A stretch of DNA of 19,725 nt from Synergistota bacterium (GCA_023450745.1 JAEXGR010000076.1:1-19725), one strand, 5' to 3'; numbered from the stretch's first letter, positions 6,055 through 14,777 are shown. The notes: generated by a model from the letters alone, not told the origin. Program-made: numbers and translations.

Positions 6055-7164
6055 ATGCAGCTTGGAAAAGATTTTAAAAGAGTTCTCCGGCAGATAGAGG
6101 AGGAAAAGGGACTCTCTGAGGAGACGATAGTCTCCAGTCTTGAGGCGGCGATGGTCTCCGCCTATAAGAAATTTAAGGGAGGAAACCAGCATACCGAAGT
6201 CTATATAGATATAGAAAACGGCGAGTTTTCCCTTTATGAGGTATACGAGATAGTGGAAGAGGTGAGCAACCCCGACGCGGAGATGACCCTCGAGGAGGCG
6301 GAGCGCCGCGGATACAAGGACCTTGAGGTCGGCGATATCATCCGCACCGAGGTGCTGCCGGAGGATTTCGGGCGCATCGCGGCGCAGACGGCCCGCCAGG
6401 TCATCATCCAGAAGCTGAAGGACGCCGAACGCCAGGTGGTCTACGAACAGTTCTCGGACAAGATAGGCAACATCGTCACCGGTTCGATTTTCAAGGCCGA
6501 GGGCGAACAGATACTCGTCCGCCTGAACGACAAGACGGAGGCGATCATGCCGAAGGAGGAACGAATCCTCGGCGAGAAGTACATTCCCGGCAGCCGCATG
6601 AAGTTCTACCTCCTCGATGTGCGCCAGACTACGCGCGGCCCCCGCATCATCGTCTCGCGCACTCATCCGGGGCTTCTGCGCCGTCTCCTTGAGCTTGAGG
6701 TGCCCGAGATACAGGACGGCGTCGTCGAAATACGCAACATCGTCCGCGAGGCCGGTACGCGCGCGAAGATCGCCGTGGCGAGCCTCGACGTCAACGTCGA
6801 GCCGCTGGGAGCCTGCGTCGGCAAGCAGGGCGGGCGCATCAAGTCGATAAGCAGCGAGCTCAGCGGCGAAAGGATCGACATTATCGTCTACAACAACGAT
6901 CCGCTTAAATACATCGTCAACGCGCTCTCTCCCGCCAAGATCGTGCGGATTGAGCCGCTTCTCGATCAGGATCGCTCGGTGATCGCCTATGTCCGCTCCG
7001 ACCAGCTTTCGCTGGCCATCGGCAAGGCCGGGCAGAACGTGCGCCTTGCCGCGCGCCTGACCGGCTGGAAGATCGACATCAAGGTCAAGGAAGAGGAGAA
7101 GCTGCCGACGATGAAGGACCTCTTCATGGACCTCTCCGAGATAATCGACGAGGACAAGAGATAG
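6055..7164 (+). CDS. nusA: Transcription termination/antitermination factor NusA
   Basis: NusA binds RNA polymerase and nascent RNA and controls pausing, termination and antitermination. The 369-residue protein has the N-terminal polymerase-binding domain (about 1-125), an S1 domain (about 137-201) and two KH domains with their GxxG loops at VGKQGGRI (255-262) and IGKAGQNV (322-329). It lacks the extra acidic repeats at the C-terminus of the E. coli protein, like the shorter Gram-positive form. The ATG is preceded by an AAAGGGG-type ribosome binding site. It ends 10 bases before ylxR. Confidence 0.96.
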   Translation: MQLGKDFKRVLRQIEEEKGLSEETIVSSLEAAMVSAYKKFKGGNQHTEVYIDIENGEFSLYEVYEIVEEVSNPDAEMTLEEAERRGYKDLEVGDIIRTEVLPEDFGRIAAQTARQVIIQKLKDAERQVVYEQFSDKIGNIVTGSIFKAEGEQILVRLNDKTEAIMPKEERILGEKYIPGSRMKFYLLDVRQTTRGPRIIVSRTHPGLLRRLLELEVPEIQDGVVEIRNIVREAGTRAKIAVASLDVNVEPLGACVGKQGGRIKSISSELSGERIDIIVYNNDPLKYIVNALSPAKIVRIEPLLDQDRSVIAYVRSDQLSLAIGKAGQNVRLAARLTGWKIDIKVKEEEKLPTMKDLFMDLSEIIDEDKR

Positions 7165-7174
7165 AGGCGGCCCG

Positions 7175-7468
7175 ATGGGGAAGCAGTGCTCTGAGCCGGT
7201 ATTGAAAAAGCTGCGTCCGCGGACCTGCGTCGGCTGCGGGGAAGAATCTCCGAAGCGCGCCCTGCTGCGCGTGATCCGGACGCCCGCGGGAGAGGTGCGC
7301 TATGACCCTACGGGGAAGGCCAACGGCAGGGGCGCGTACGTCTGCGCGCGGCGGTCATGCGTCGAGGCCGCGAAGAAGAAAAAATCTTTCTCGCGGGCGC
7401 TGAAGGCCGAAGCGCCGGAGGGGCTGTATGCCGAGCTGCTTGAAAAGTGCGGCGGGGAGGACGGCTAG
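7175..7468 (+). CDS. rnpM: YlxR/RnpM family RNA-binding protein (DUF448)
   Basis: This small basic protein of 97 residues has both family signatures: RTCVGCGE near the N-terminus (about 16-23) and GRGAYVC (about 47-53), with cysteines that may bind metal. YlxR proteins occur between nusA and infB in many bacteria. The B. subtilis member, renamed RnpM, binds and modulates RNase P. A role in RNA processing is therefore likely here, though not demonstrated for this lineage. The C-terminus has a lysine/arginine-rich segment (KKKKSFSRALK). ylxQ starts one base after its stop. Confidence 0.9.
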   Translation: MGKQCSEPVLKKLRPRTCVGCGEESPKRALLRVIRTPAGEVRYDPTGKANGRGAYVCARRSCVEAAKKKKSFSRALKAEAPEGLYAELLEKCGGEDG

Positions 7469-7469
7469 A

Positions 7470-7808
7470 GTGTCTTCTCTGCAAAAGGCGCTCAGTATGC
7501 TCAGCCTTGCGCGGCGGGCGCATGAGCTTTTGATCGGTCAGGATAATATATTCGAGGCGCTGCGCGGCGGAAAAAAGCTGGCGGCCTTCGTTACGGAGGA
7601 CTGTTCCGAAAACGTGCTGCGCAGGCTGCGTGCGGCGGTCGAACGCGGCGAGATGAAGGTTTTTGTTTTAAAAGATACGGACAGGACGCTTTTGGGGAAA
7701 CACCTGGGGATAAACGCCGCGCAGGCCGCGGCGCTGCCGGAAGAAAGCGGCTTTGCCGAAAAAATAGTTTCATTATTGAATGAAGACAGGAGTGATGCGG
7801 ATGAGTAA
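7470..7808 (+). CDS. ylxQ: YlxQ, L7Ae-like RNA-binding protein
   Basis: The 112-residue protein resembles the ribosomal L7Ae/L30e family, which binds kink-turn RNAs. It begins with SLQKALSMLSLARRAHELLIGQDN and continues with the typical alpha/beta core and a C-terminal helix ending in EKIVSLLNE. I chose the GTG at 7470 because GGGGAGG lies nine bases before it. The longer open frame back to 7428 would overlap ylxR and adds no family sequence. Its last eight bases overlap infB, so the two are translationally coupled. The family sits in the nusA-infB cluster of many Gram-positive-type genomes; its ribosomal role is poorly defined. Confidence 0.85.
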   Translation: MSSLQKALSMLSLARRAHELLIGQDNIFEALRGGKKLAAFVTEDCSENVLRRLRAAVERGEMKVFVLKDTDRTLLGKHLGINAAQAAALPEESGFAEKIVSLLNEDRSDADE

Positions 7809-9852
7809 AATCAGAGTATATGACTTGGCGAAGATGCTCGAGAAAAGCAATACGGAGATGGTGGAGATATTGACGGGACTCGGCGTCAGCATTAAGTCGC
7901 ACATGAGTTCGATAGACGAGGAACTGATTCCGATGGTTGAGGAGTCTCTCAAAGAGGCGAAAAAGGCGGCGACGCGGCAGGCGCTGGAGGAGATATCGAC
8001 GTATCCGACGGTGAACGTGCCGGAGGGCGCCTCTATCTCCGACGTCGCGGCGCTGATCGGAGAAAAGGCCGGCAGCGCGGTCAAGGCCCTGATGATGGAG
8101 GGGCTCATGATGCCCGCGACGACGACGGCGGATGAGAAGACGCTCCAAATTCTCGGCAAAACATATAAGAGGAACTTCGTCTTCGGCGGCGAACCGGAGA
8201 AAACGGAGAACGCGCCCGCGCCGGCTCCGGTAGAAAAGCCCGCCGCGCCGGCGGCGGCGCAGCCTTGCGCCGCGCAGACCGCCAAGAAGGCGAAGGGCAA
8301 GGATAAATCCAAGAAAAAACGCAGCGCCGGCGGAGAGTCGGAGACGCGCCCGCCGATCATCACCGTCATGGGACACGTCGACCACGGAAAGACGACGCTC
8401 CTTGACAACATCAGAAAGACGCACGTCACGGAAAAAGAGGCCGGCGGCATTACGCAGCACATCGGCGCTTCGCGTGTCGATTACAACGGGAATACGCTCG
8501 TTTTCCTCGACACGCCCGGACATGAGGCCTTTACCTCGATGCGCGCGCGCGGCGCGCAGGTCACGGACATTGCGATTCTGGTCGTCGCGGCCGACGACGG
8601 AATCAAGCCGCAGACGATAGAGGCGCTTAACCACGCCAAGGCGGCGGGAGTGCCCATCGTCGTCGCCGTCAACAAGACGGACAAGCCGGACGCAAAGCCC
8701 GAAAGAGTCCGCCAGCAGCTCTCCGATTACGGCCTCGTCCCCGAAGAATGGGGCGGAGATACGATAATGGTAGATGTGGCGGCCAAGCAGGGCCTCCATG
8801 TCGACGACCTTCTCGAGATGCTGCTTATCGTCGCCGAGATGCAGGAGCTGAAGGCCGACCCCAAAGCCGCTCCGGCAGGCACCGTTATTGAAGCGAACCT
8901 TGATAAGGGCAAGGGCCCGGTAGCCACCGTCATCGTTCAGGAGGGCACCCTGCACCGCGGCGACATCATCCATACCGGCACGGCGTGGGGCAAGATCCGC
9001 GCGATGATAGACGACAAAGGAAACAACGTGAACTCCGCCGGCCCCAGCATGCCGGTCGAGATTCTCGGTCTCGAGAGCGTGCCGCAGCCGGGCGAAAAGT
9101 TTACCACGCTTTCATCCGAACGCGAGGCCCGCGACCTCATCTCGCAGAGCGAATTTGAACGCCGCGAAACGGACCAGAGCAAGACGAAGCGCCTGACGCT
9201 CGAAGAGCTTTACGAAAAGATGCAGACGGAAGAAATCCCGCAGCTCCGCATCGTTCTCAAGACGGATGTGCAGGGGTCACTGGAGGCTTTCCATTCGTCT
9301 CTGATGAAGATGAGCACGAACGCGGTCTCGGTGAATATCGTACATGAGGGCGTCGGCCGCATCTCTGAGTCGGACGTCATGCTCGCCTCGGCCTCCAACG
9401 CCATCATTATCGGCTTCAACGTCCGTCCCGACAGCAACGCGAAAAAGATCGCCGAAAACGAGGGCGTCCAGATACGCCTTTACCAGGTGATCTACGACAT
9501 GCTGGACGACGTCAAGGCGGCGATGGAGGGTATGCTCGCCCCCGAACTGCGCGAGCACACGCTCGGACTGGCGGAGATCCGCGAGATATTCCGCGTCCCG
9601 AAGATCGGCAGCATCGCGGGCTGCCGCGTTACGGAGGGGCTCCTCCGCCGGAGCGCGAAGGTCCGTCTCATCCGCGACGGCGTGGTCTTCTGGAACGGCG
9701 AGCTTTCCAGCCTCAAGCACTTTAAGGACGACGTGCGCGAGATCAAGGCGGGCAACGAATGCGGCCTCAGCTTTGAGCGGTTCCAGGACTTCAAAGTCGG
9801 CGACGTGATAGAGGCCTACGAGATACTCAAAGAGAAAAAGACGCTGGATTGA
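7801..9852 (+). CDS. infB: Translation initiation factor IF-2
   Basis: IF-2 is the GTPase that brings initiator tRNA to the 30S subunit and promotes subunit joining. The 683-residue protein has two IF2N-type segments (about 1-55 and 70-125), an Ala/Pro/Lys linker (about 130-180) and the GTPase domain with GHVDHGKT (191-198), DTPG (237-240) and NKTD (291-294). The beta-barrel and C-terminal fMet-tRNA-binding domains follow. The length suits a Gram-positive-type IF-2, shorter than in E. coli. I chose the ATG at 7801 because ACAGGAG lies eight bases before it and the family begins SKIRVYDLAK. An in-frame ATG at 7780 lies inside ylxQ. A long antisense frame here is a GC-codon shadow. Confidence 0.97.
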   Translation: MSKIRVYDLAKMLEKSNTEMVEILTGLGVSIKSHMSSIDEELIPMVEESLKEAKKAATRQALEEISTYPTVNVPEGASISDVAALIGEKAGSAVKALMMEGLMMPATTTADEKTLQILGKTYKRNFVFGGEPEKTENAPAPAPVEKPAAPAAAQPCAAQTAKKAKGKDKSKKKRSAGGESETRPPIITVMGHVDHGKTTLLDNIRKTHVTEKEAGGITQHIGASRVDYNGNTLVFLDTPGHEAFTSMRARGAQVTDIAILVVAADDGIKPQTIEALNHAKAAGVPIVVAVNKTDKPDAKPERVRQQLSDYGLVPEEWGGDTIMVDVAAKQGLHVDDLLEMLLIVAEMQELKADPKAAPAGTVIEANLDKGKGPVATVIVQEGTLHRGDIIHTGTAWGKIRAMIDDKGNNVNSAGPSMPVEILGLESVPQPGEKFTTLSSEREARDLISQSEFERRETDQSKTKRLTLEELYEKMQTEEIPQLRIVLKTDVQGSLEAFHSSLMKMSTNAVSVNIVHEGVGRISESDVMLASASNAIIIGFNVRPDSNAKKIAENEGVQIRLYQVIYDMLDDVKAAMEGMLAPELREHTLGLAEIREIFRVPKIGSIAGCRVTEGLLRRSAKVRLIRDGVVFWNGELSSLKHFKDDVREIKAGNECGLSFERFQDFKVGDVIEAYEILKEKKTLD

Positions 9853-9867
9853 TCGATGGCGGCTGAC

Positions 9868-9898
9868 TGCCGCCCGGCGCGGTCCGCGCGTGGCGGCA
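9868..9898. other. GC-rich hairpin between infB and ylxP
   Basis: TGCCGCC (9868-9874) pairs with GGCGGCA (9892-9898), and the interior (GCGCGGTCCGCGC) can extend the stem. No T-run follows directly, only a looser run about 16 bases on. It may stabilise the message or slow polymerase between the two halves of the operon. A true terminator is doubtful. Confidence 0.35.
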
Positions 9899-9959
9899 AT
9901 CGGTGAAATATACGTTTTTAAACTGCCGAAGGCATGCTGTAATTGGAGTGAAGATTAAA

Positions 9960-10277
9960 ATGTCCTTTTGGATAGCTGCGGCGCAGCTTTCGCTGAGGCT
10001 TCCTTTCGCGGGAAGCCTCAAAGACCGCAGACATGTGGTACGTTCTCTCACGGACGGAGTGCGCAGCCGTTTTGCAATCTCCGTTTCGGACCTTGGTCCG
10101 GACGGCTGCCATAACGCCGCCGATATTGGTTTCGCGGCGGCGGGTTCTTCATCCGCGGAGCTTGACGAGAGAATGGGCAACCTGGAAAAATATCTGTATC
10201 AGAGGGAAGAAGAGGGAGAATTTGAAATAATGGGATTCTCGCTGGAGGTGTTCAATTATGGCGACCTATCGAATTGA
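9960..10277 (+). CDS. ylxP: YlxP, DUF503 family protein
   Basis: The 105-residue protein has the DUF503 pattern: a beta strand (IAAAQLSLRLP), SLKDRRHVVRSLTDGVRSRF, the DLGPDGCHNAADIGFAA block and a C-terminal VFNYG-type strand. YlxP lies between infB and rbfA in many Gram-positive-type genomes and is often grouped with ribosome-maturation factors, but its biochemical role is not settled. I chose the ATG at 9960. The frame extends upstream and an in-frame GTG at 9948 overlaps the GGAG that would be its own ribosome binding site, so the ATG fits better. Its last 20 bases overlap rbfA. Confidence 0.85.
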   Translation: MSFWIAAAQLSLRLPFAGSLKDRRHVVRSLTDGVRSRFAISVSDLGPDGCHNAADIGFAAAGSSSAELDERMGNLEKYLYQREEEGEFEIMGFSLEVFNYGDLSN

Positions 10278-10635
10278 CAGGATAAACAAGGAATTTCTGC
10301 GTCTCATATCAGAGATGCTTCAGACGCGAATAAAAAGGGCCGAGGCGGCGGAGGCCGTGCTCACAAAAGTCTCCGTATCGCGCGACCTGAGCTACGCGAA
10401 GGTTTTTTATACCCTCATAAACCAGGAGGGCCGCGAGAGGGTGCAGTTGGTGCTCGACTCGGCGGCGGGGCCGCTCCGTTCAATGCTTGGCAAAGAGATG
10501 CATCTGCGCACGATACCGGAGCTCCATTTTTGTTACGACGACTCCGAAAACAAGGCGCGCGCGATGGACGAGCTGCTCGACAAGGTCGCGGAGCTTGACG
10601 CGCAGAGGCGGGCCGAAAGGGACGCCCCACAGTGA
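10258..10635 (+). CDS. rbfA: Ribosome-binding factor A
   Basis: RbfA is a small KH-like protein that matures the 30S subunit and 16S rRNA 5' end. The 125-residue sequence has the family's start (YRIDRINKEFLRLISEML), the VSVSRDLSYAKVFYT strand and LHLRTIPEL-like segment (HLRTIPELHFCYDDS), followed by a polar tail. GGAGGTG lies about nine bases upstream of the ATG, inside ylxP, and the stop codon overlaps the GTG of the next gene (GTGA). Together with rimP, infB and truB it makes this operon a ribosome assembly and translation set. Confidence 0.93.
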   Translation: MATYRIDRINKEFLRLISEMLQTRIKRAEAAEAVLTKVSVSRDLSYAKVFYTLINQEGRERVQLVLDSAAGPLRSMLGKEMHLRTIPELHFCYDDSENKARAMDELLDKVAELDAQRRAERDAPQ

Positions 10636-11636
10636 TCGGTGAGAACGGCCTCTTTGAAGAGGTACTCGGAAAGCTGAAAAAATACGATTCGTGGGTGATC
10701 CTCTGCCACGAAAATCCCGACGGCGACACCCTCGGCAGCGCTTTCGCGCTTTATTCTCTCGGCAAGAGAGAGGGTAAGTCCGTCTCGATTTTTTCGCGGG
10801 ACCGGCTGCCGGAGGTATTTTCTTTCTTTCCCTTTTCAGAGGAGCTGCGCGCCGGGAGCGAGCTTATGCCTCGGGATGTGGCGGGCGCGCTGCTTGTCGC
10901 CGTCGACATCAGCACGGAGCGGCGCGCGCTTGCCGATATGCGGGAACTGTTGGCGGCTTGCGCGGACTCCGTCAACATAGACCACCACGGAGACAACACG
11001 AAATTTGCCAGAACAAATCTGGTCGCGCCGGAGGCTTCGGCCACCGCGGAGATCATCACCGCGATACTTGAGGCTTACGGAAAGGGGATCGCCGCGGCAG
11101 AGGCGTCGGCGCTCTATACGGCCTTGGTGACCGACAACGGCAACTTCCGTTACAACTCGACCTCGGTGGAGAGCCACCGCTGCGCGCAGGTTTTGCTTAA
11201 AGCCGGCGCGAAGCCGGCGGAGATCGACGACCGCATCAACGAAAATATGACGGATAAAACCCTGCGCCTCTGGGGCATCGCCCTCTCGCGCACGGAGCTG
11301 TTTGCGGGCGGAAAGTGCGCTGTTTTCTGGCTCCGCGGCTTCGAGGCCGACGCGGCGGAGGCTGACTCCAACGCGCTTGACGGCCTCGTCAATATGCTGA
11401 TGCGCATAAGGGGCGTGAAGGTGGCGCTCTTCCTCGCGGAGAAAAACGGAAACAATAAACTCAGCGTGAGGAGCCGCGCCCCCTACAGCGCGCGCGGCCT
11501 TGCCGCGAAGTTTGGCGGCGGCGGACACATAAACGCCGCGGGCGCGAAAATCCCCGGCTCCTTTGAAAATACGCTTGCGCTGGTGAAAAAAGAGGCTGAA
11601 GAGTATGTCGCTTTCGGGAATACTTCCGCTGAATAA
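10632..11636 (+). CDS. nrnA: DHH/DHHA1 phosphoesterase, NrnA-like
   Basis: The 334-residue protein belongs to the DHH superfamily. Metal-binding motifs are HENPDGD (26-32), an aspartate in VAVDIS (92), the DHH triad at 117-119 and TDNG (167-170). The DHHA1 domain closes with GGGGHINAAGA. Members of this length next to rbfA and truB are usually bifunctional oligoribonucleases (nano-RNases) that also remove the 3'-phosphate of pAp. A cyclic-dinucleotide phosphodiesterase of the same fold is possible but less likely without extra domains. The GTG start overlaps the rbfA stop and has AAAGGG about nine bases upstream. The end overlaps truB by 32 bases. Confidence 0.85.
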   Translation: MIGENGLFEEVLGKLKKYDSWVILCHENPDGDTLGSAFALYSLGKREGKSVSIFSRDRLPEVFSFFPFSEELRAGSELMPRDVAGALLVAVDISTERRALADMRELLAACADSVNIDHHGDNTKFARTNLVAPEASATAEIITAILEAYGKGIAAAEASALYTALVTDNGNFRYNSTSVESHRCAQVLLKAGAKPAEIDDRINENMTDKTLRLWGIALSRTELFAGGKCAVFWLRGFEADAAEADSNALDGLVNMLMRIRGVKVALFLAEKNGNNKLSVRSRAPYSARGLAAKFGGGGHINAAGAKIPGSFENTLALVKKEAEEYVAFGNTSAE

Positions 11637-12543
11637 GCCCGAGGGGCTCAGAAGCACCTACTGCGTACAGAAGGTGCGCGGCATCCTTGGCAGAAAGGTC
11701 AAAACCGGACACGGAGGCACTCTCGATTCAACCGCCTCCGGCCTGTTGCTGGTGCTTGCCGGACAGGCGACGCGGCTCTCTAATTTTGTCATGGCGCTGC
11801 CCAAAAGATATGAGGCGGAGATCACTTTCGGCGCGGCTACTTCGACCGACGACGCAAGCGGCGAGGTGACGGCGCGGGCGTCGTGGGCGCATATCTCCGA
11901 CGAGCTGATCGACAGGGCGCTTTGCGGTTTTATGGGCTGGCGCATGCAGTCTCCGCCCGCGGTCTCCGCCGTCCACATCGACGGCGAAAGGGCCCATTTG
12001 CTGGCGCGCGGCGGCCGGGCCGTCATACCGGAGGCAAAGCCGGTTTGCTTTGTGCGGATATCGCGCCTTTCGCCGCTTGACGGGAACGGCCGCCTCAAGC
12101 TCCGCGTCGACTGTCATAAGGGAACCTACATCCGCAGCTTCGCCCGCGACCTCGGCGAACGTCTCGGTTCGCTGGCGCACGTGAGCCGCCTTACACGGGT
12201 TTCCAGCGGTCCGTTCTCTATCGACGGGGCTAAAGACGCGGAGGCGCTGTTTGAAATGTCCCGCGCGGAGCTTGCCCGGGAACTGATTCCCGTCGGCGGC
12301 CTTTACGAAATGTTTCCCGGTTATGAAGCGGACGACGATTCGTTTGAGCGGCTCAGCCACGGACGGCCAGTGCCGCTTAAAGGGCTGAAACGCCGCCCGT
12401 TCCCTGGGGGCGCGCCGTCAGCCGGCAGACTGATCGTCGCTTCGGAGAAGATATTTTCCATTTGCGCGGCGCGGCGGCACGCCGGGACCTTTGAGCTGGC
12501 GCCGGAGGTCAACATCATAATCCAGGGAGGCGGCGCAGAATGA
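11605..12543 (+). CDS. truB: tRNA pseudouridine-55 synthase
   Basis: TruB isomerises U55 in the T-loop of tRNAs. The 312-residue protein shows the N-terminal NKPEG (10-14), the catalytic motif GHGGTLDSTASGLL with Asp41, the KRYEAEITFG strand and CHKGTYIRSFARDLGE further on. The C-terminal part after about residue 225 looks like a PUA-type domain. The ATG lies 32 bases inside the preceding DHH gene with only a weak ribosome binding site, which implies coupled translation. The stop shares an ATGA overlap with ribF. Confidence 0.94.
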   Translation: MSLSGILPLNKPEGLRSTYCVQKVRGILGRKVKTGHGGTLDSTASGLLLVLAGQATRLSNFVMALPKRYEAEITFGAATSTDDASGEVTARASWAHISDELIDRALCGFMGWRMQSPPAVSAVHIDGERAHLLARGGRAVIPEAKPVCFVRISRLSPLDGNGRLKLRVDCHKGTYIRSFARDLGERLGSLAHVSRLTRVSSGPFSIDGAKDAEALFEMSRAELARELIPVGGLYEMFPGYEADDDSFERLSHGRPVPLKGLKRRPFPGGAPSAGRLIVASEKIFSICAARRHAGTFELAPEVNIIIQGGGAE

Positions 12544-13463
12544 TCTACGCGCTTGGAGCCTTTGACGGCTTTCATCTCGGCCACCGCCGGCTTCTTGACC
12601 GGGCGAAAGAGGAGGCCGCACGGCAGGGAACCGGCTGGGGAGTCGTCACCTTTGAGGGGCATCCGCGGATGCTGCTCAACCGCGATAAATTTAAACTGCT
12701 CTTTACCCCTTCCGAGAGAGACCTGATCGCCCGCAGCCTCGGCATACCGCGCATGGAAAAGATACATTTTACCCATGAATTCGCGGCGCTCGCGCCGGAG
12801 GATTTCGTGGCCTATATCGCGGAGAAATACCGCGTCGGAGGCCTTGTCGTCGGCGAGAACTTTCGCTTCGGCAGAGGGCGTTCCGGCGGCCCCGAGATGC
12901 TCGCGGAACTTGCGCGGGGGCGGGGCTGGTCGCTTGACGTCATCTCTTCTTACCGGCTCGACGGGCGCGTGGTGAGCAGCACCGAGACGAGAAGGGCCGT
13001 TATGGCGGGCGAAATGGCGCTGGCTTCGACGCTCCTCGGCTACCCCTTCATAATCAGCGGCACGGTGGCCAAGGGAGAGGAGCGCGGACGAAATCTGGGA
13101 TACCGCACCGCGAACATCCCGCTCAAAGAGGGCAAGATATACCCGCCGCACGGCGTTTACGCCGCCCTGTCGTACATAGGGGGAGAATGGCGCGGCGTCG
13201 CGCTCAATATCGGCAGCAATCCTACCTTTGGCGCGGACAGGACGCCGCGCTGCGAGGCGCACGTGCTGGGTTTCTGCGACGAGCTTTATGACACGCATCT
13301 AAGGCTCTTCGTCATTGGACGTATCCGCGGCGAACGGAAGTTTGACGGCGCGGAGGCGCTTATACGGCAGATCAGCGCCGACGTCGGCGCCTGTTCGGCG
13401 CAATGCGCGGAATACATCTCGGCTAAGGGCGGGGAACTTGGTAAATTTGCCTCGGTTCTTTGA
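12540..13463 (+). CDS. ribF: Bifunctional riboflavin kinase/FAD synthetase
   Basis: RibF phosphorylates riboflavin to FMN and adenylates FMN to FAD. The 307-residue protein starts almost at the adenylyltransferase motif GAFDGFHLGH (6-15), so its N-terminus is shorter than usual. It continues with GENFRFGRGR (105-114) and VSSTETR (145-151). The kinase domain has GRNLGYRTANIP (183-194) and ALNIGSNPTFG. The ATG overlaps the truB stop, the usual arrangement. It closes the long operon. A new promoter overlaps its stop codon, and I see no terminator directly after it. The FAD made here would also serve the flavoprotein of the CO unit, although that is only a metabolic link. Confidence 0.93.
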   Translation: MIYALGAFDGFHLGHRRLLDRAKEEAARQGTGWGVVTFEGHPRMLLNRDKFKLLFTPSERDLIARSLGIPRMEKIHFTHEFAALAPEDFVAYIAEKYRVGGLVVGENFRFGRGRSGGPEMLAELARGRGWSLDVISSYRLDGRVVSSTETRRAVMAGEMALASTLLGYPFIISGTVAKGEERGRNLGYRTANIPLKEGKIYPPHGVYAALSYIGGEWRGVALNIGSNPTFGADRTPRCEAHVLGFCDELYDTHLRLFVIGRIRGERKFDGAEALIRQISADVGACSAQCAEYISAKGGELGKFASVL

Positions 13464-13488
13464 CAGTATCGCGGCGCTATCGTATCAT
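13460..13488 (+). promoter_or_regulatory. Strong sigma70-type promoter before the chaperone gene
   Basis: A consensus TTGACA (13460-13465) and TATCAT (13483-13488) are 17 bases apart. The -35 overlaps the ribF stop codon. A start near 13495 gives a leader of about 45 bases before the TTG start at 13541. Confidence 0.7.
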
Positions 13489-13540
13489 AGTTAAGTTAAA
13501 GACAGTATGTTGGATTATTTTTTGAGGAGGAAGATTTCCC

Positions 13541-14599
13541 TTGCTGAGAACTATGCGGAATTACACCAAAGTGATAATGATCATCGTAATACTCTTTTTT
13601 GTGGCTTCATGCTTTGCCGGATACGGGCTTTACATCCGCGGCAACAGCGGCGGAGAAGAGGGAATGCGCGATTACCCGGTGGCGGAGGCCAACGGTAAAA
13701 ACATCATGCGTTCCGAACTGGAAAAAAGCGCGGCGCGCATCTCCGAGCAATATGGCAGCAACGTAACCTCGGCGGACATTCCGCAGATCAGAAGGGCCGC
13801 GCTCGACGGCATCGTAATCCAGGCGGAGCTGGAGAAAGAGATCGCGAATCGGAAGATAGAGGTCCCCGGCGACGAGATAAACGCGGCCTATGCAAGAGCG
13901 ATGGACAGCTATCCCACGCGCGAGGAATTTATGGAGTTCATGAAGCGCAGCGGGATCACCGAAAAACAGATAAAAGATGATATCAAAAAACAGCTCCAGA
14001 TGCAGAAGCTCATGGAGTCGCTTGAGAAGGATATCACGGTGGAGGACAAAGAGGCCCGCGCCTTCTACGATACGGCGAAAAACTTCCTCTTCAAACAGCC
14101 CGCGGGCGTGATGGTCAATATCGCCACCTTCAAAGACAAGGCGGCGGCCGAAGCGGCCCAGAAGGCGATCGCCGGCGGCGCGAAATGGGACGCCGAGATA
14201 GAAAAATACAAGAAAGATATCGAAATGGCGACCTCCTATGACAAACCGATGCTGGTCACGGAGCAGATGATGCAGCAGAAAGAGCTCGCCGTCCTCAAGG
14301 ATTATCCGCTGAACAAAATAACCCCCGTGGAAAACGCGGGAGAGGCTTACAGCTATATTGCCATCAAACGCCGCAAAGAGGCGGAGCGCGTACTGCCCTA
14401 TAACGAGGTCAGCGGCGACGTGACCGCGACGATAAAGAATCAGAAGATGCAAGAGGCCCAGCAAAAGTTTTACGGAGACCTGGTCGCGCGCGCGAACGTA
14501 AAGGTGCTCGACGCCTCGATCTTCCCCGAGGAGAAGGCGGCCGGTGCGGCTTCCGCCGACCAGACGGCGCCCGCCGCGTCCGAGGATAAAAAAGACTAA
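13541..14599 (+). CDS. Membrane-anchored SurA/PpiD-like chaperone
   Basis: The 352-residue protein has one N-terminal hydrophobic segment (about 10-31) after MLRTMRNYTK. A SurA_N-like helical region (about 45-165) follows, then a parvulin-like region (about 180-290) and an Ala-rich charged tail. The parvulin region keeps the AxxAxxAIxxGAKWDAEIEKY course but lacks the usual HILV histidine strand, so isomerase activity is doubtful. A holdase role for envelope proteins, as for PpiD, fits better. VASC at 21-24 resembles a lipobox. The hydrophobic stretch continues past the cysteine, so a transmembrane anchor is equally possible. I chose the TTG start at 13541 because GAGGAGG lies ten bases upstream; the ATG at 13553 is too far. 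The gene has its own promoter and terminator. Confidence 0.75.
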   Translation: MLRTMRNYTKVIMIIVILFFVASCFAGYGLYIRGNSGGEEGMRDYPVAEANGKNIMRSELEKSAARISEQYGSNVTSADIPQIRRAALDGIVIQAELEKEIANRKIEVPGDEINAAYARAMDSYPTREEFMEFMKRSGITEKQIKDDIKKQLQMQKLMESLEKDITVEDKEARAFYDTAKNFLFKQPAGVMVNIATFKDKAAAEAAQKAIAGGAKWDAEIEKYKKDIEMATSYDKPMLVTEQMMQQKELAVLKDYPLNKITPVENAGEAYSYIAIKRRKEAERVLPYNEVSGDVTATIKNQKMQEAQQKFYGDLVARANVKVLDASIFPEEKAAGAASADQTAPAASEDKKD

Positions 14600-14627
14600 C
14601 GTAGAAACAGCAAAAATCGCATACGCG

Positions 14628-14654
14628 GGGCCGGATGATTCCGGCCCTTTTTTT
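14628..14654 (+). terminator. Intrinsic terminator after the chaperone gene
   Basis: GGGCCGGA (14628-14635) pairs perfectly with TCCGGCCC (14640-14647) around a TGAT loop and is followed by seven T's (14648-14654). It separates the chaperone gene from the dehydrogenase unit. Confidence 0.92.
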
Positions 14655-14709
14655 GTGCCTGCCGGCGGGCGCGGCCGCGCGGTAGCGCTGCCAGACAGGC
14701 GGCGCGTAA

Positions 14710-14738
14710 TTGACCGGAGGACGTTCATACAATATGAT
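14710..14738 (+). promoter_or_regulatory. Promoter of the dehydrogenase/TPR unit
   Basis: TTGACC (14710-14715) and TATGAT (14733-14738) are 17 bases apart, each one mismatch from consensus. The start point near 14745 leaves a leader of about 33 bases before the ATG at 14778. Confidence 0.7.
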
Positions 14739-14777
14739 GATAAAATCATTGAAAAATCAGACGGGAGATGAGCGGTT

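Noticed and set aside
5455..6666. Long minus-strand open frame (403 codons) opposite rimP and nusA
   Set aside because: It is a GC-codon-bias shadow: Arg/Leu/His-rich, no family resemblance, and it is fully antisense to two confidently recognised genes.
7591..8973. Long minus-strand open frame (460 codons) opposite infB
   Set aside because: Antisense shadow of the conserved IF-2 gene, with Arg-rich low-information sequence and no ribosome binding site.
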